Shown here piece by piece: positions 21,350 to 33,296 of a stretch of 64,000 bases of DNA (position 1 is its first letter; each line of letters starts with the position of its first letter). The notes under the pieces were generated by a model. That model searched no databases. It was not told where the DNA came from and was given only the letters and a program-made list of their open reading frames with translations. This DNA comes from Candidula unifasciata. Its lineage: Eukaryota; Mollusca; Gastropoda; Stylommatophora; Geomitridae. Location of the stretch: NCBI GenBank assembly GCA_905116865.2, contig CAJHNH020000202.1, forward strand, positions 356,001 to 420,000, written 5' to 3'. Made by a program: the position numbers and the translations under genes.

Positions 21350-23806
21350 GACAGAACAGAAGGTGAAGGTTTCAAATGTAAGACCAACTATCATGGCAGA
21401 ACAGAAGGTGAAGGTTTCAAATGTAAGACCAACTATCATGACAGAACAGTAGGTGAAGGCATCAATTCAAGACCAGCTATCATGACAGAACAGTAGGTGA
21501 AGGCATCAATTCAAGACCAGCTATCATGACAGAACAGTAGGTGAAGGCATCAATTCAAGACCAACTATCATGACAGAACAGAAGGTGAAGGCATCAAATG
21601 TAAGACTAACTATCATGACAGAACAGAAGGTGAAGGTTTTGAATGTAAGATCAACTATCATGACAGAACAGAAAGTGAAGGTTTCAAATGTAAGACCAAC
21701 TATCATGACAGAACAGTAGGTGAAGGCATCAAATGTAAGACCAACTATCATGACAGAACAGAAGGGAAAGGCATCAAATGTAAGACCAACTATCATGACA
21801 GAACAGTAGGTGAAGGCATCAAATGTAAGAATGACTATCATGACAGAACAGTAGGTGAAGGCATCAAATGTAGAAATGACTATCATGACAGAACGAAAAG
21901 GTGAAGGCATCAAATGTAAGACCGACTATCATGACAGAACAGTAGGTGAAGGCATCAAATGTAAGACCAACTATCATGACAGAACAGTAGGTGAAGGCAT
22001 CAAATGTAAGACCAACTATCATGACAGAACAGTAGGTGAAGGCATCAAATGTAAGACCAACTATCATGACAGAACAGAAGGTGAAGGTTTCAAATGTAAG
22101 ACCAACTATCATGACAGAACAGTAGGTGAAGGCATCAAATGTATGACCGACTATCATGACAGAACAGAAGGTGAAGGTTTCAAATGTAAGACCAACTATC
22201 ATGACAGAACAGTAGGTGAAGGCATCAAATGTAAGACCGACTATCATGACAGAACAGAAGGTGAAGGTTTCAAATGTAAGACCAACTATCATGACAGAAC
22301 AGTAGGTGAAGGCATCAAATGTAAGACTAACTATCATGACAGAACAGAAGGTGAAGGTTTCAAATGTAAGACCAACTATCATGACAGAACAGTAGGTGAA
22401 GGCATCAAATGTAAGACCAACTATCATGACAGAACAGAAGGGAAAGGCATCAAATGTAAGACCAACTATCTTGACAGAACAGTAGGTGAAGGCATTAAAT
22501 GTAAGACCAACTATCATGACAGAACAGATGGTGAAGGCATCAAATGTAAGAACGACTATCATGACAGTAGGTGAAGGCATCAAATGTACGACCGACTATC
22601 ATGACAGTAGGTGAAAGCATCAAATGTAAGAATGACTATCATGACAGAACAGAAGGTGAAGGCATCAAATGTAAGAACAACTATCATGACAGAACAGTAG
22701 GTGAAGGCATTAAATGTAAGACCAACTATCATGACAGAACAGTAGGTGAAGGCATTAAATGTAAGACCAACTATCTTGACAGAACAGTAGGTGAAGGCAT
22801 CAAATGTAAGACCAACTATCATGACAGTAGGTGAAGGCATTAAATGTAAGACCGACTATCATGACAGAACAGTAGGTGAAGGCATTAAATGTAAGAACAA
22901 CTATCATGACAGAACAGTAGGTGAAGGCATTAAATGTAAGACCGACTATCATGACAGAACAGTAGGTGAAGGCATTAAATGTAAGAACAACTATCATGAC
23001 AGAACAGTAGGTGAAGGCATTAAATGTAAGACCAACTATCATGACAGAACAGTAGGTGAAGGCATTAAATGTAAGACCAACTATCATGACAGAACAGTAG
23101 GTGAAGGCATCAAATGTAAGACCAACTATCATGACAGAACAGTAGGTGAAGGCATTAAATGTAAGACTGACTATCATGACAGAACAGTAGGTGAAGGCAT
23201 CAAATGTAAGACTGACTATCATGACAGAACAGTAGGTGAAGGCATCATATGTAGGAATGACTATCATGACAGAACAAAAGGTGAAGGCATCAAATGTAAG
23301 AATGCCTATCATGACAGTAGATGAGGGCATCAAATGTAAGAATGACTATCATGACGGAACAGTAGGTGAAAGCATCAAATGTAAGAATGCCTATCATGAC
23401 CGTAGGTGAAGGCATCAAATGTAAGAATGACTATCATGACAGTAGGTGAAGGCATCAAATGTAAGACCAACTATCATGACAGAACAGTAGGTGAAGGCAT
23501 CAAATGTAAGACCAACTATCATGACAGTAGGTGAAGGCATCAAATGTAAAAATTACTATCATGACAGTAGGTGAAGGCATCAAATGTAAGAACGACTATC
23601 ATGACAGTAGGTGAAGGCATCAAATGTAAGAATGACTATCATGACAGTAGGTGAAGGCATCAAATGTAAGAACGACTATCATGACAGTAGGTGAAGGCAT
23701 CAAATGTAAGACCAACTATCATGACAGAACAGAAGGGAAAAGCATTAAACGTAATACCGACTATCATGACAGAACAGAAGGTGAAGGCATTAAATGTAAG
23801 GACAAG
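21350..23806. repeat. 45-bp satellite, main block (about 50 units)
   Basis: Same 45-bp unit as the left block. In 22060-22430 units alternate regularly between a GTAGGTGAAGGCATC type and a GAAGGTGAAGGTTTC type, giving a 90-bp dimer. From about 22560 onward, 40-bp units that lack GAACA appear repeatedly and break the reading frame. It lies in intron 6. Confidence 0.95.
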
Positions 23807-23829
23807 GTGCATGTGAGACAAGTCCTTCA

Positions 23830-24420
23830 AATCACAGATTTTATCTCATTTTTTTAGCAACCTAAGCTTTTCAAAAACGTATTTTCCATGAAATACTACC
23901 TACTCTTCTGTATACATGCACAGATCTCCAGAAAATCAGCTAGCCATCATACCCCAGATATGCTATCATAGTTTGAATATGGGATCCTGAAACTTTTATC
24001 TTTACTTTCTCATTCTCATCCACCTTTTCTTATTCTGCCCTTTGTTTTACTGGAATGAAGCAGACACTCAAACAATTTGTATCAAACTGTTCTATTCTTT
24101 GCCATATTGTGCAACTCCTCCCATGTCCTCCCTATTAGAATCATTTGAACCGCCAATTTTTTGGGTGGGTGGGGGATGGAGGGGTTTCTTCTTTGGAACT
24201 TCAAGTTTCAATGTAAGAACATTCTAGTTATAAAATTTGTTTAATACTCTTCCAAAGCTTCAAATGAGTGATTCTGTAATATTTATTTAATTCTTTCTTT
24301 CTTTGCAGGCACAAATTGATGCTTAAAGTTTATTAGTAACTGTTTCAGTCATTCTCCATGTTTCTGCTCTATAAGAAAAAATTTTAAAAAACTGATCCTT
24401 CAATCAGTCAGTCAGTCAGT
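23830..24420. other. Intron 6, nothing recognised
   Basis: AT-rich unique sequence with no transposon ends or exons recognised. Confidence 0.4.
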
Positions 24421-24423
24421 CCA

Positions 24424-24582
24424 TCCATTCATCAAACTATCTTCTCACAAAACTGAATGCTGTTGGGTCATCAATTCATCAATCTATCTTCTCACAAAAC
24501 TGAATGCTGTTGGGTCATCAAGTCATCCATTCATCAATCTTATCTTCTCACAAAACTGAATGCTGTTGGGTCATCAAGTCAT
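24424..24582. repeat. Three tandem copies of a roughly 54-bp unit
   Basis: Units contain ATCTTCTCACAAAACTGAAT then GCTGTTGGGTCATCAA with small insertions. It lies in intron 6, about 240 bp downstream of exon 6. Confidence 0.85.
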
Positions 24583-24821
24583 TGTTTGAGCAGATCTTTC
24601 TATGCCTGGCAATGGGATGCTCTGGACCTGAAGTTTTGATATTTAAGACCTATCCAATACAGAACTTCAATCAACTATCAAAATATCTAGTAGCAGCTTG
24701 CCATTTCAAATTTCACTGCACAAAGAGGCAAGTAATCAATGTGTTTATTTTATGGGCTGCATTAGTTTACTTGGATAAATTGTGTAACAATAAAATGTCA
24801 CACCACTTTAAATCAACTTAC

Positions 24822-24974
24822 GGTTTTCTTGAGAGCGCTTGCGGTATCGGAGGAAAACGATGATGCCAACAACAATAGCAATGGCAACAAGACAACCGAT
24901 GATGATACCGACAATCATGCCAACATCTGGATCAGTTCCTCCACTAACGACTCTTTCAGCCTCATGTTTTACAC
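24822..24974 (-). CDS. IgSF receptor exon 6: stalk and transmembrane helix
   Basis: 153 nt, phase 1 to phase 1, donor AAAACC|GTAAGT. It encodes residues 279-329. After an acidic stalk (TDPDVG), a helix of about 23 residues (298-320) rich in Ile, Val and Gly crosses the membrane. The basic stop-transfer cluster RYRKRS follows, so the N terminus is outside and the tail is cytoplasmic. This makes the product a single-pass type I protein, together with the signal peptide. The acceptor is unusual: its pyrimidine tract is made of TTTA repeats and is preceded at once by a long (TA)n microsatellite. Confidence 0.9.
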
Positions 24975-24995
24975 CTAAAATAAATAAATAAATGA

Positions 24996-24996
<1 letters not shown>

Positions 24997-25045
<49 letters not shown>
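24997..25045. repeat. (TA)n microsatellite at the acceptor of the transmembrane exon
   Basis: An uninterrupted (TA)n tract about 23 bp from the splice acceptor of exon 6, followed by TTTA repeats forming the pyrimidine tract. Confidence 0.9.
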
Positions 25046-25049
<4 letters not shown>

Positions 25050-25084
25050 TTGTGAACAGATACCGATACCGCAAAAGCACAGTG

Positions 25085-25312
25085 AAGATAAAAATCTGTA
25101 CTTGAATTTAAAGAAAATGAAAATAATGTCCACAGATAAAACTGGCTGTCACCCAAAAATAAATAATGATGAAGAAATTAAAAATGTCACAAACTTTGAA
25201 TATCTAGGATCTATAATAAAAAGCAATGGTGACTGTTTGACAGAAATTAATAAGAGGATGGCCATAGCAATACATAAAACAGCCTTAAAAGTCTTTAGTT
25301 AAGCACCAGCAA
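25085..25312 (+). mobile_element. Older RT fragment, left half, split by a later insertion
   Basis: Reads KMKIMSTDKTG...NVTNFEYLGSIIKSNGD and EINKRMAIAIHKTA, the thumb-side region of an RTE-like reverse transcriptase. It continues at 27649 after the inserted RTE-A copy. AAGCACCAGCAA at its end (25301-25312) is repeated at 27649-27660. Confidence 0.75.
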
Positions 25313-27648
25313 TCATTATCATCATCATCATCAGGTGCCTTGCCGACTGGCGTGGGCGATCATGCCTCTCCATAATCTGCGATCTCCTGCAGCATGTATC
25401 AGTCTGTGATAAGTTGCCTGTTTCAAAAGCTCCTGATTGCTCTTTTTGGCTGTGCAAGGTATTCTAAGCATTCTTCTGTAAAACCACATCTCTGAGGCCT
25501 CCAAAAATTGTTTGGCCTGCCTAACGATTGTCCAGGATTCACAGCCATATGTTAAAACTGGATGTATGTAGCAAGCAAGAATTCTTTTTCTAACTCTCAA
25601 TGACAAGGATATATTGCACAAGATGTTTTTCATTTTATAAAATGCAGTTTTTGCCTGTCCTATTCTGTTTCTTATCTCAGTTATGCATTTTCCATCTGAT
25701 GTTATCCATGTGCCCAGATACTTAAATTTCTGTACTTGTCCTAAAATAACACCATTAACTTTTATTACACATTTAGGAATAATTCGTTTCTTTGATACCA
25801 CCATTACTTCTGTCTTCCCATTATTCAAACTGAGGCCCATTCTTCCACTTTCTAACACCACAATGTCTATCATTTCCTGTAGTTCTTTCTGACTTGTTGC
25901 TATCAAGACTGTGTCATCAGCATAACATAAATTGTTTATATTGTGCCCACCAACCACAATTCTGGGCATACCAATTAAAGCTCTCATTATATATTCACTG
26001 TATATTGAAAACAAATCAGGTGACAGTACACATCCTTGTCGTACGCCCCTCTTTATGCTTTAGAATGTACCTAAACAGTTGTTTATTCTTATAGCTACTG
26101 TTTGCTGCCAATACATATTCTTTATTATTCGTAGATGTTTCCCATCAATGTTTAATTTTTCTAAACAGTTGTTTATTCTTATAGCTACTGTTTGCTGCCA
26201 ATACATATTCTTTATTATTCGTAGATGTTTCCCATCAATGTTTAATTTTTCTAACAGTTTGATTAATTCTTCATGCTTCACACAGACAAATGCTTTTGTA
26301 TAGTCTATGAAGCATAAGTACAAATCAGTCTTTACTTCTATATCTATTTCTGACAATGTCCTTAGGATGTATATGGCATTGTTTGTACCTTTTCCTTCTA
26401 CAAATCTACACTGTTCATCGCTGATTTCTGGTTTAATTTTGTTTCTTATTCTTCTCATAATTATTCTCAGTAAAATCTTAGTCATGTGACTCATAAGACT
26501 TATTGTGCGATGGTCTTCACATTTTATAGTGCCTGGTTTCTTTGGCAGAGCTATAAATATGGATTTTAAAAGGTCATTTGGAATATACCCACTATTATAA
26601 ATATCATTTAAAAGTTTAGTTATTATTTCAATTCCAAAATCTCCCAGTGCTTCGATTTCTTCCAGTGAGATGTTGTCTGGCCCGGGTGCTTTTCCTTTCT
26701 TCATATGATGTATTGCATCCTCAACTTCTGTAGTCATTATTGGTGGACCATCATTGATGTTCTGCAGTTCTACATCTGGTCTATTATCATCATACAATTC
26801 CCCTATATACTCTGTACATCTGTTAATTGTATTACTATGTCCCATTAATAAGTCACCATCTTTTGATTTCAAACATCCAGTGCTGTTACATGTCATCTTT
26901 CCTGTTAACATTTTTATCTGTTGGTACATGGAATGTGAGTCTTTCCTGTGATTTTCCCCAATCTCTGTACACATTTGATTCAGCCAGGCTTCATTAGCCA
27001 CTTTGCACTTGTTCACTATTTCTTGTTGTATTCTAGAGTATTCTTCTTTATCATTCTTTTTCTTCCTTCTTTCATCCATCAACTGCAGAATTTCGGTTGA
27101 CATCCATTTCTTTTTTTGCAACTCTATGGGTTGGTGGGATTGTCTCTTTAGATGTCTGCTGAATTGACTCACACAACATAACCCACTGTTCATCAATAGT
27201 CTGTATAATTTCCATTGCATTATACCGGTTTTGTACAGTGTCATTGTACTGGTCCTTAATTTCTTTATCCGTTCTAAGAATTCCTAAATTTAACTTGATG
27301 TTCTGTGGTGATTTTCTGATGTTCTTTAGTTTTATTCTAATTTTTCCTACAACTGGAACATGGTCACTAAATCAGTCTGCTCCTGGTCTAGTTTTTTGCT
27401 CCAACTAAGCTGCTCCTGAATCTTCTTGAAATCAAAATATAATCAATCTGATTGCAGACATTATCACCAGGACTTTTCCAAGTCAACAGTCTTCGAGGAT
27501 GGTGTTTATACCAGGTGTTACCTATTATCATGCTGCGTGACTCAGCCCATGCTATTAATCTGTTACCTTTCACATTCTTTTCTCCTAGGCCATAGCCACC
27601 CGTTATTCCGCACACTTTTTCACTTCCTATTTTCGCATTGAAATCTCC
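25313..27648 (-). mobile_element. RTE-A retrotransposon, 5'-truncated copy
   Basis: Minus-strand copy starting in the endonuclease domain at LGDFNAKIGSEKV and running to the tail GGCACCTGATGATGATGATG. The reverse transcriptase is mostly open: KKGKAPGPDNIS, LPKKPGTIKCEDHRTISL, YADDTVLIA (active-site box intact) and the final HAAGDRRLW block. A CAA-to-TAA change near 26052, before RGVRQGCVLSPD, splits the ORF. A 90-bp in-frame duplication lies at 26071-26250. Flanked by the 12-bp target duplication AAGCACCAGCAA. It lies in intron 5. Confidence 0.9.
26071..26250 (-). repeat. 90-bp in-frame tandem duplication inside the RTE-A RT
   Basis: Two identical 90-bp units encode 30 residues twice (LEKLNIDGKHLRIIKNMYWQ and ten more). 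The paralogous copy at 41840-41935 has the segment once. Confidence 0.93.
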
Positions 27649-27990
27649 AAGCACCAGCAAGGAGATCAAAATTAGAATTTTGAGAGCATCTTCCCTGTAG
27701 CAATATACAGATGTGAGTCATGGACTATCTCTCAGTCCTTAAGAAAGAGAATAGGGGCTTTTGAGCTGAAATCCTATAGAAAGATTCTCAGAATATCCTG
27801 GACAATGAAGAGGAGAAATACTGACATCTTGAATGATTTGAACATCAAGGAAGATTGGCTAATAAACATCATCCTGTCTCAGAAGCTGCAATATTTTGGT
27901 CATATCAAGGGCCACGACGGATTGGAAAAAATTACAGCAGAAGGCATGGTAGTAGAAAGGAAGGGCAGGGACCAACTGACATGAAGATGG
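27649..27990 (+). mobile_element. Older RT fragment, right half
   Basis: Continuation of the fragment ending at 25312: ...IRILRASSL, then GCESWTI-like (DVSHGLS), SYRKILRISWTMKRRN and KLQYFGHIKGHDGLEK. Decayed. Confidence 0.7.
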
Positions 27991-28175
27991 GCACAGGATA
28001 TAAGTGACACCTTGAGTATGCCTATATATACCTAAAACATTTCCTTCAACAAAGCTAGGAATAAAAACACGGTTTAAATATTTAATACATGAAGTTAATG
28101 AAACCATGAATGATATGAGCAGCAGTCTCCTTTGTAGAGAACAAAAATAACTAAATAAAAATTAAATGTTTACAC

Positions 28176-28646
28176 ATTAACCCCTTCACCCTGCAAATGC
28201 TAAACAAATGGGCCATAAGCCAGTGGGAATTTCCAGGAAATTGTCCTTTAAATAAAACAATTTTTAAATTTTTTTATAGGTCAATACATTTTTTGTATAA
28301 TTAATAAACATGTACAGATTGAAGCCTTAAATGGACTACATCTCCTGGGGCCTAAAGCAAAAATATGTATCAGGTAATTCATACCGTGACCTTTATGACT
28401 GAGGTTTATGGCAGAAAATTGACAACTTGGCTTTCAAAAAGCCATTTGGATCATAACCCCACTGCCACCCACCAATATTTGTTTGTCACTATGATATCCT
28501 GGCCTATTAATATAATTAAACACTGCACAGGCACAAACAAGACCACTGAAATCTATTCTTTTCAAAACAAGAGGTCACTGCAGGACTGTCACAATTGAAA
28601 GTGACCAGATTTAGTCTTATTAGGCCAACAGGAACAGGGTTAAATG
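28176..28646. mobile_element. Possible TTAA-type (piggyBac-like) MITE
   Basis: TTAACCCCTTCACCCTG at the left and ACAGGAACAGGGTTAA at the right form imperfect inverted ends with TTAA at both edges. No coding capacity. Weaker than the 41293-41650 case. Confidence 0.4.
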
Positions 28647-29022
28647 TAAAGAGTAATTATAAATAAAATACAAGAAGCAAAACAACAAAACAGCAACCAA
28701 TTGCAAAAGGCTATTAGAGTGCAGTAAATTTACCAACCTCTAAAAACAAACCAAAAGGTTGCAATTGATGGAAACAAAAAGAATCAATCACGTAATCCAA
28801 AAACTCTTTCCAAGAAATCCAAAGTCTGTATCATTATCAAGTGCCTTGCCAAATGGCATAGGTTATTTACTGTATCTCTACAAATGTACATTTACTCATG
28901 GCAGAGATGTTTTTTTTAAGAAGAAGAATGAAAAGAATATCATGTTGTGATGGAAAAACAAATGAAGCAGTCCTTTTTGTGACAGTTAAAAGTCAACTTA
29001 TTAGAACAATTAGACAGCCCGT

Positions 29023-29035
29023 TGGGGGGGGGGGG

Positions 29036-29062
<27 letters not shown>
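29023..29062. repeat. G-run followed by (TG)n microsatellite
   Basis: G11 then (TG)14 or so. Intronic. Confidence 0.9.
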
Positions 29063-29066
<4 letters not shown>

Positions 29067-29149
29067 GGCACACGTGTGTGGACATGTTATGAGAAGAAAG
29101 AGATTTGAGAACCTGGTAACAACTGGCCAGAGAAAGGCAAAGAGATAAA

Positions 29150-29212
29150 TATCTGGATGGCCTGGATACATGGATGGCCTGGATACATGGATGGCCTGGA
29201 TACATGGATGGG
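29150..29212. repeat. 17-bp minisatellite, about 3.5 units
   Basis: Units of GGATGGCCTGGATACAT. Confidence 0.85.
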
Positions 29213-29679
29213 GGCGAGACAAAAACACTGACCTGTTCCGTGATTCTGTTAGGTAGCCAAACAATGACAGCCTAAGCTTAAAGCATGGCACATCATGATG
29301 ATAAACAAATTCTGAAGCGATATTTATCAACTTCCCAACACTATCTTGACCTGCCATTCCTTTTTCTCCCCCCCTCCCCCTCAAATTATGTAGACCTTAC
29401 TTTAAGAGACCAGGCATTATATCCATTACCCAAAGATCAGGAATTGGGGATGGAGTTATGAAACCATAAGATGCGCTGAATGAATTATCAACTTAATTTT
29501 GCCTGATATTAAATAGCCAGCATTAGAAACAGCAAGCACAGTGAAACAGCAAATATTGAAAGGAAAAAGACAACTGAAGAATAAAAGGAACTATAAAAAC
29601 AACCTGTGCCCAGTCCTTGTTTTAACTTTAGCATTATATATACCTGTAAAGTCATTTATATATTTGGTCCTTTATACAA

Positions 29680-31170
29680 GGGAGACTACTGCATGTGAAT
29701 ATATGATTTAATTTGTATATGCTTTCATGAAATGTATGATTTTATTTATGCAGTATTTGTTCAATATATGATTTCATTTATGTAATGATTCGATGATCTG
29801 TATGATTTGGTTTATGCAATATTTGATAAATTCTATCATTTAATTTATATAATGGTGTGACAATATGTATGATTTTATTTATACAGTATTACATTCAATC
29901 AATGATTTCATTTATTTAATTAAGTCATGATGTGTTTCATTTAGTTTGAGCTGATGTTACATATTGCATTTTATTAATATGATATTTCAGCCAGTCTATG
30001 ATTTCATTTATGTACTGATTGGGTGCATGCGATACATCCTTGCATTGCCGACTATTGCAGATAGACTAAAGGTGCTACAGGCTAAGTCAAAACTCAGAGT
30101 AGCTACAGACAAAGAACACCCTCTGTGTGAAGCTTTGGCTGCAGGTAAGGGTCAGAGGCTGAAAAGGGAGGGGGGGGGGGGGAATCATGGATGGCTCAAG
30201 CAGAAGACAATAAGACAAGTATGCATGCTGGATGGAGAACGCTGAACGAGGAGAGGAGTGGATCAGAGTACCAGTAGAGAATTCTGACCTTTGTAGGGTT
30301 ATGATCACATTGGGTCGGGAGTGCAGAGAGTGGCCAGTGGGTGCTACGGAGGTGGAAGTCAACAGCTGATTCGCAACAATTTATGCGCAAGCGATCTAAA
30401 TATCTATACAGATGGTTAACTGTTGAGAAGAAAGAAAAGTGCCTGGAGGTTTGTTGCGAAAGCAAATGGAAAATCTTTAGTGCAAGACAGCCTAGCAAAT
30501 GACATCACAGCTTCAGCTCTCCGGTGGCTAGAGAACAAGATGCATACACATTTTGTAATTGTAACAGACTCTGAAAGCATGTTGAGAAAGATGACAGGGA
30601 TGCTTCAAGCAGAGTGGCAAGCTTCACACGAAAGGTCACGGGTAGTGAGCATACTTTGGATCCTTTCTCCAAGCCATGCTGGCATGTTGGGTAATAAACA
30701 GGCAGACAGATTGGCTGGATCTGCACCACTGGGTGGTGAAATGATACATGACAAGGCAGATGTGGTCAAGGCCCTTTGGGAACAAGCAGCGGAATCAACA
30801 AAAAAAAAACAAGATTATTAAGGCCTAGAGAGAGGGTGTGACCAGAGGGTCTGGTCAGCTCACTATACTCAGAGGAAAGGCAAGATGGATATATAACCAG
30901 ATTGTGATAGGTACCATAAGTATTGGAACTCTGCGCTGGCTGCTGAAGATTTGAGGACAGAGCACACATGGGAATGTCGCGAGTGTTGTATGTCAATTTT
31001 TGACTCAACTCATTTATGTACTGATATGAATGATTCAATTTCTGTGATAAGCATGACTTCATTTATGTAATAACAACACAATATGTATGATTTAATTTAT
31101 GAGGAACTTCATTCAATGAATGATTTCATTTATGCAGTGATGTATGACTTAATTTAAGCTGATGTTATAG
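29680..31170. repeat. AT-rich degenerate minisatellite split by an insertion
   Basis: Repeated blocks of TATGATTTCATTTATGTAAT alternating with TATGATTTAATTTATGCAGT, spaced about 37-45 bp apart and well diverged. They occur at 29680-30019 and again at 31011-31170, on both sides of a retroelement insertion. Confidence 0.75.
30020..31010 (+). mobile_element. RNase H-bearing non-LTR element (family 1), 5'-truncated
   Basis: Contains ADRLKVLQAKSKLRVAT, a decayed TDGS-like site near 30413 and the RNase H end SHAGMLGNKQADRLAGSAPL. It finishes ...GTCAATTTTTGACTCAACT. Exactly flanked by the 15-bp duplication CATTTATGTACTGAT (30005-30019 and 31011-31025). Related pieces: 17345-17600, 46165-46410, 60300-60672 (plus) and 35093-35205, 37875-37950 (minus). 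Frames are broken. Confidence 0.82.
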
Positions 31171-31174
31171 AATG

Positions 31175-32930
31175 TATGATTTCAATGTAGGTGAACATTT
31201 ACCGTTTTCAGTAAGCACCAAGTTGAGTTATAGTAGAGCTTGAGCATTTCTTTACATAAATTATTTTGAACTTACTTTTTTTGGCATACTAAAAGTTGAA
31301 TGTGTACAAAGTGTGCACCAGTCCCAGTTTTTAGAGTATTTGTATTACTGACGGATTAAAACTTCAGGAAACTAAAAAGACAATAGGTAAAAAAATTATA
31401 TTCTTAAGAGCTCAATATGATAGTGACTAAAAAAAAAAATTTTTTTTTTAAACTTAGAAAACTGCTTTAAATATGCTTAGATAACTGGGGGAAAGCAGAA
31501 GAATATTACAATATGAACATTACAATTAATCTCCAGATGATAAAAAAATAGTAAGACTATTTTTTTCCCATGAATATCCAACACACACAAATAGTAAGAC
31601 ATTTCTTCCACATAAAACATCTTTATCTTTCTACAACTATACAAATTCTGTATTTGAAATATCAATATACACCATATATTATCTCCCAATTATAACTCAG
31701 GCTGATTAAATAGGCTGATAGAAATACAACACAAATGATGACATTTTTAAAGAGCTACAACATTTGAACACCTTTTTTGAATGACAAAATAAACAGAGTG
31801 GCTAAACACTTTGCTGACCAGCAATCTGGGGCATTACCAAGGGTGTCTGGACATTTTTGTCTAAATGACTGGTTTTCTAATAAAATAATACAAACCGACC
31901 GTAGGGTTTTGAAACTTTAGGAGCATGATCATAAATGGTTGCTACACATGAAAAAAGATTTACTGTGCAAATATGTCATATGATCATGGTGGCCATCTTG
32001 ACTTTGGCTGTTTTTAGAAATTTCAGGCGAAGTTCTAAAACCACCATCTTTTTCAAGTTCTTGGTGAATTTATTCAATGTCAGTGCAATAAAACATTGTC
32101 ACGCTGCAATGAGTATTTGTGAATGCTTGATTATTAAAGCATGTCTAGTTGAAGTCTGAGCTACTTCCTTTCATTAACTGGAGTTGAAGCTGTAGCAGTA
32201 GCCCTCTGTCTTTGTCAGGGATGTTGATAATCCTTAACCGTATGGTATAGCTTGAACAGGGAGGGTATCAAGCTGTTGCTGCTGTTGTATTTTCTGCAAG
32301 AACTGGCTTATTTATTTATTCTGCCCTCAAGAATTCCACTTTTCCTGTCTTGTCTATAACATCATTGGAGTAAACAACAAATATCAGGTGAGCTGTCTCA
32401 GGTAATGGCCAACCTGCCTTAATCTTTTGTCACATGTATCAGCTTAAAGTGGTATCAATCATGGGCGCAACCATTTTAGAATAATAAAAACACCCCGATG
32501 ATGCTCAATTAGAAAACTATTGGTAGGCGGCCTGTTTGCAGACTACATATCACGAATTCGCCAACTGCGCAGTCAGTCACCAAGGGGCAGGACCGGAAAC
32601 TGGCAGATTGGTGAAGTTGGTCAGCAGAGTGTTAAAACTTAACTTTACCATTTCATTTAGAGAGCAGTGACTGAAATATGCTAGTTAGTCAGAAAAGCAT
32701 TAAATTATTGTAACGAACACTGTTAGCACTACACAAAATAGAAAAACAATTATAAACTAATCAACAGCTACTTTGTTAGGAACTAACAATGCACACACTG
32801 TGGTATTAAAAAGCATTTAAAATAAGACTGAAAAATGTGTATGTCAGTTCAAACTGTAATACTTTTAGTTGCTAGTGATGTTAAAAACCCCCCAAAAAAC
32901 ATGGTGCTTAATGTAGTACGGTAAACCCGG
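31175..32930. other. Intron 5, no gene recognised
   Basis: Mostly AT-rich unique sequence. 32440-32660 is more GC-rich and varied, but no motif or exon could be supported. Confidence 0.4.
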
Positions 32931-32940
32931 CACCTACCAC

Positions 32941-33205
32941 CTGTTGTACCAATAGTCCAGTTGCCGCTCTCTTGCTGCTGGAGGTAAGTTACAATACATT
33001 TGTACGCCTGCTGGTCATTCCCAGCGGGTACTTGAATTCTCAGCATTGACTCCCACTTGTACTGTGCACAACCAGTGTTGCCAGTTTGAGGTACTGGAGG
33101 TTTGTCCATAGTTTCACTGTTAGCTGGCATAGTCAGTGGCTGATCCATGTCAAACTGATCCTTAACCCAGAACTCCCACTTGAAGGTCACACCAGTCGCT
33201 GGTCC
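32941..33205 (-). CDS. IgSF receptor exon 5: body of Ig domain 2
   Basis: 265 nt after acceptor accctctcattcag, entering in phase 0 and ending ACAACAG|GTGGTA in phase 1. It encodes residues 191-278. It supplies the core Trp200 (FKWEFW), an E-strand pattern (MLRIQV) and the F-strand Cys260 (AYKCIVTY), which pairs with Cys187 of exon 4. An additional Cys236 lies in the D-E region. A sequon is present at Asn272. The end is a short membrane-proximal stretch. A second GT seven bases downstream would shift the frame and hit a stop on joining exon 6, so the first donor is preferred. A SINE lies about 90 bp upstream of the acceptor. Confidence 0.9.
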
Positions 33206-33296
33206 CTGAATGAGAGGGTGAGAAAGGAAATACAGCAAGGATTTACCAAAAGCAAATAATGAAACATACATATTCTTTAATTTTAACACAGAGATA

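Noticed and set aside
20824..21377. A 28-bp target duplication around the RNase H element in the satellite
   Set aside because: The flanks are both satellite sequence, so apparent duplication cannot be told from the array itself.
21855..22583. Long open frames (239 codons) on both strands of the 45-bp satellite
   Set aside because: They follow from a stop-free unit of 45 bp, exist equally on both strands, and are broken by 40-bp units. No start context, domain or flanking gene structure supports a protein.
30423..30821. Host RNase H gene
   Set aside because: The domain is truncated, lies within a target-duplicated insertion and is followed by the element's 3' end; it belongs to a retrotransposon.
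32934..32941. Second possible donor of exon 5 (GGTAG|GTGCCG)
   Set aside because: It would enter exon 6 out of phase and reach a stop within a few codons.
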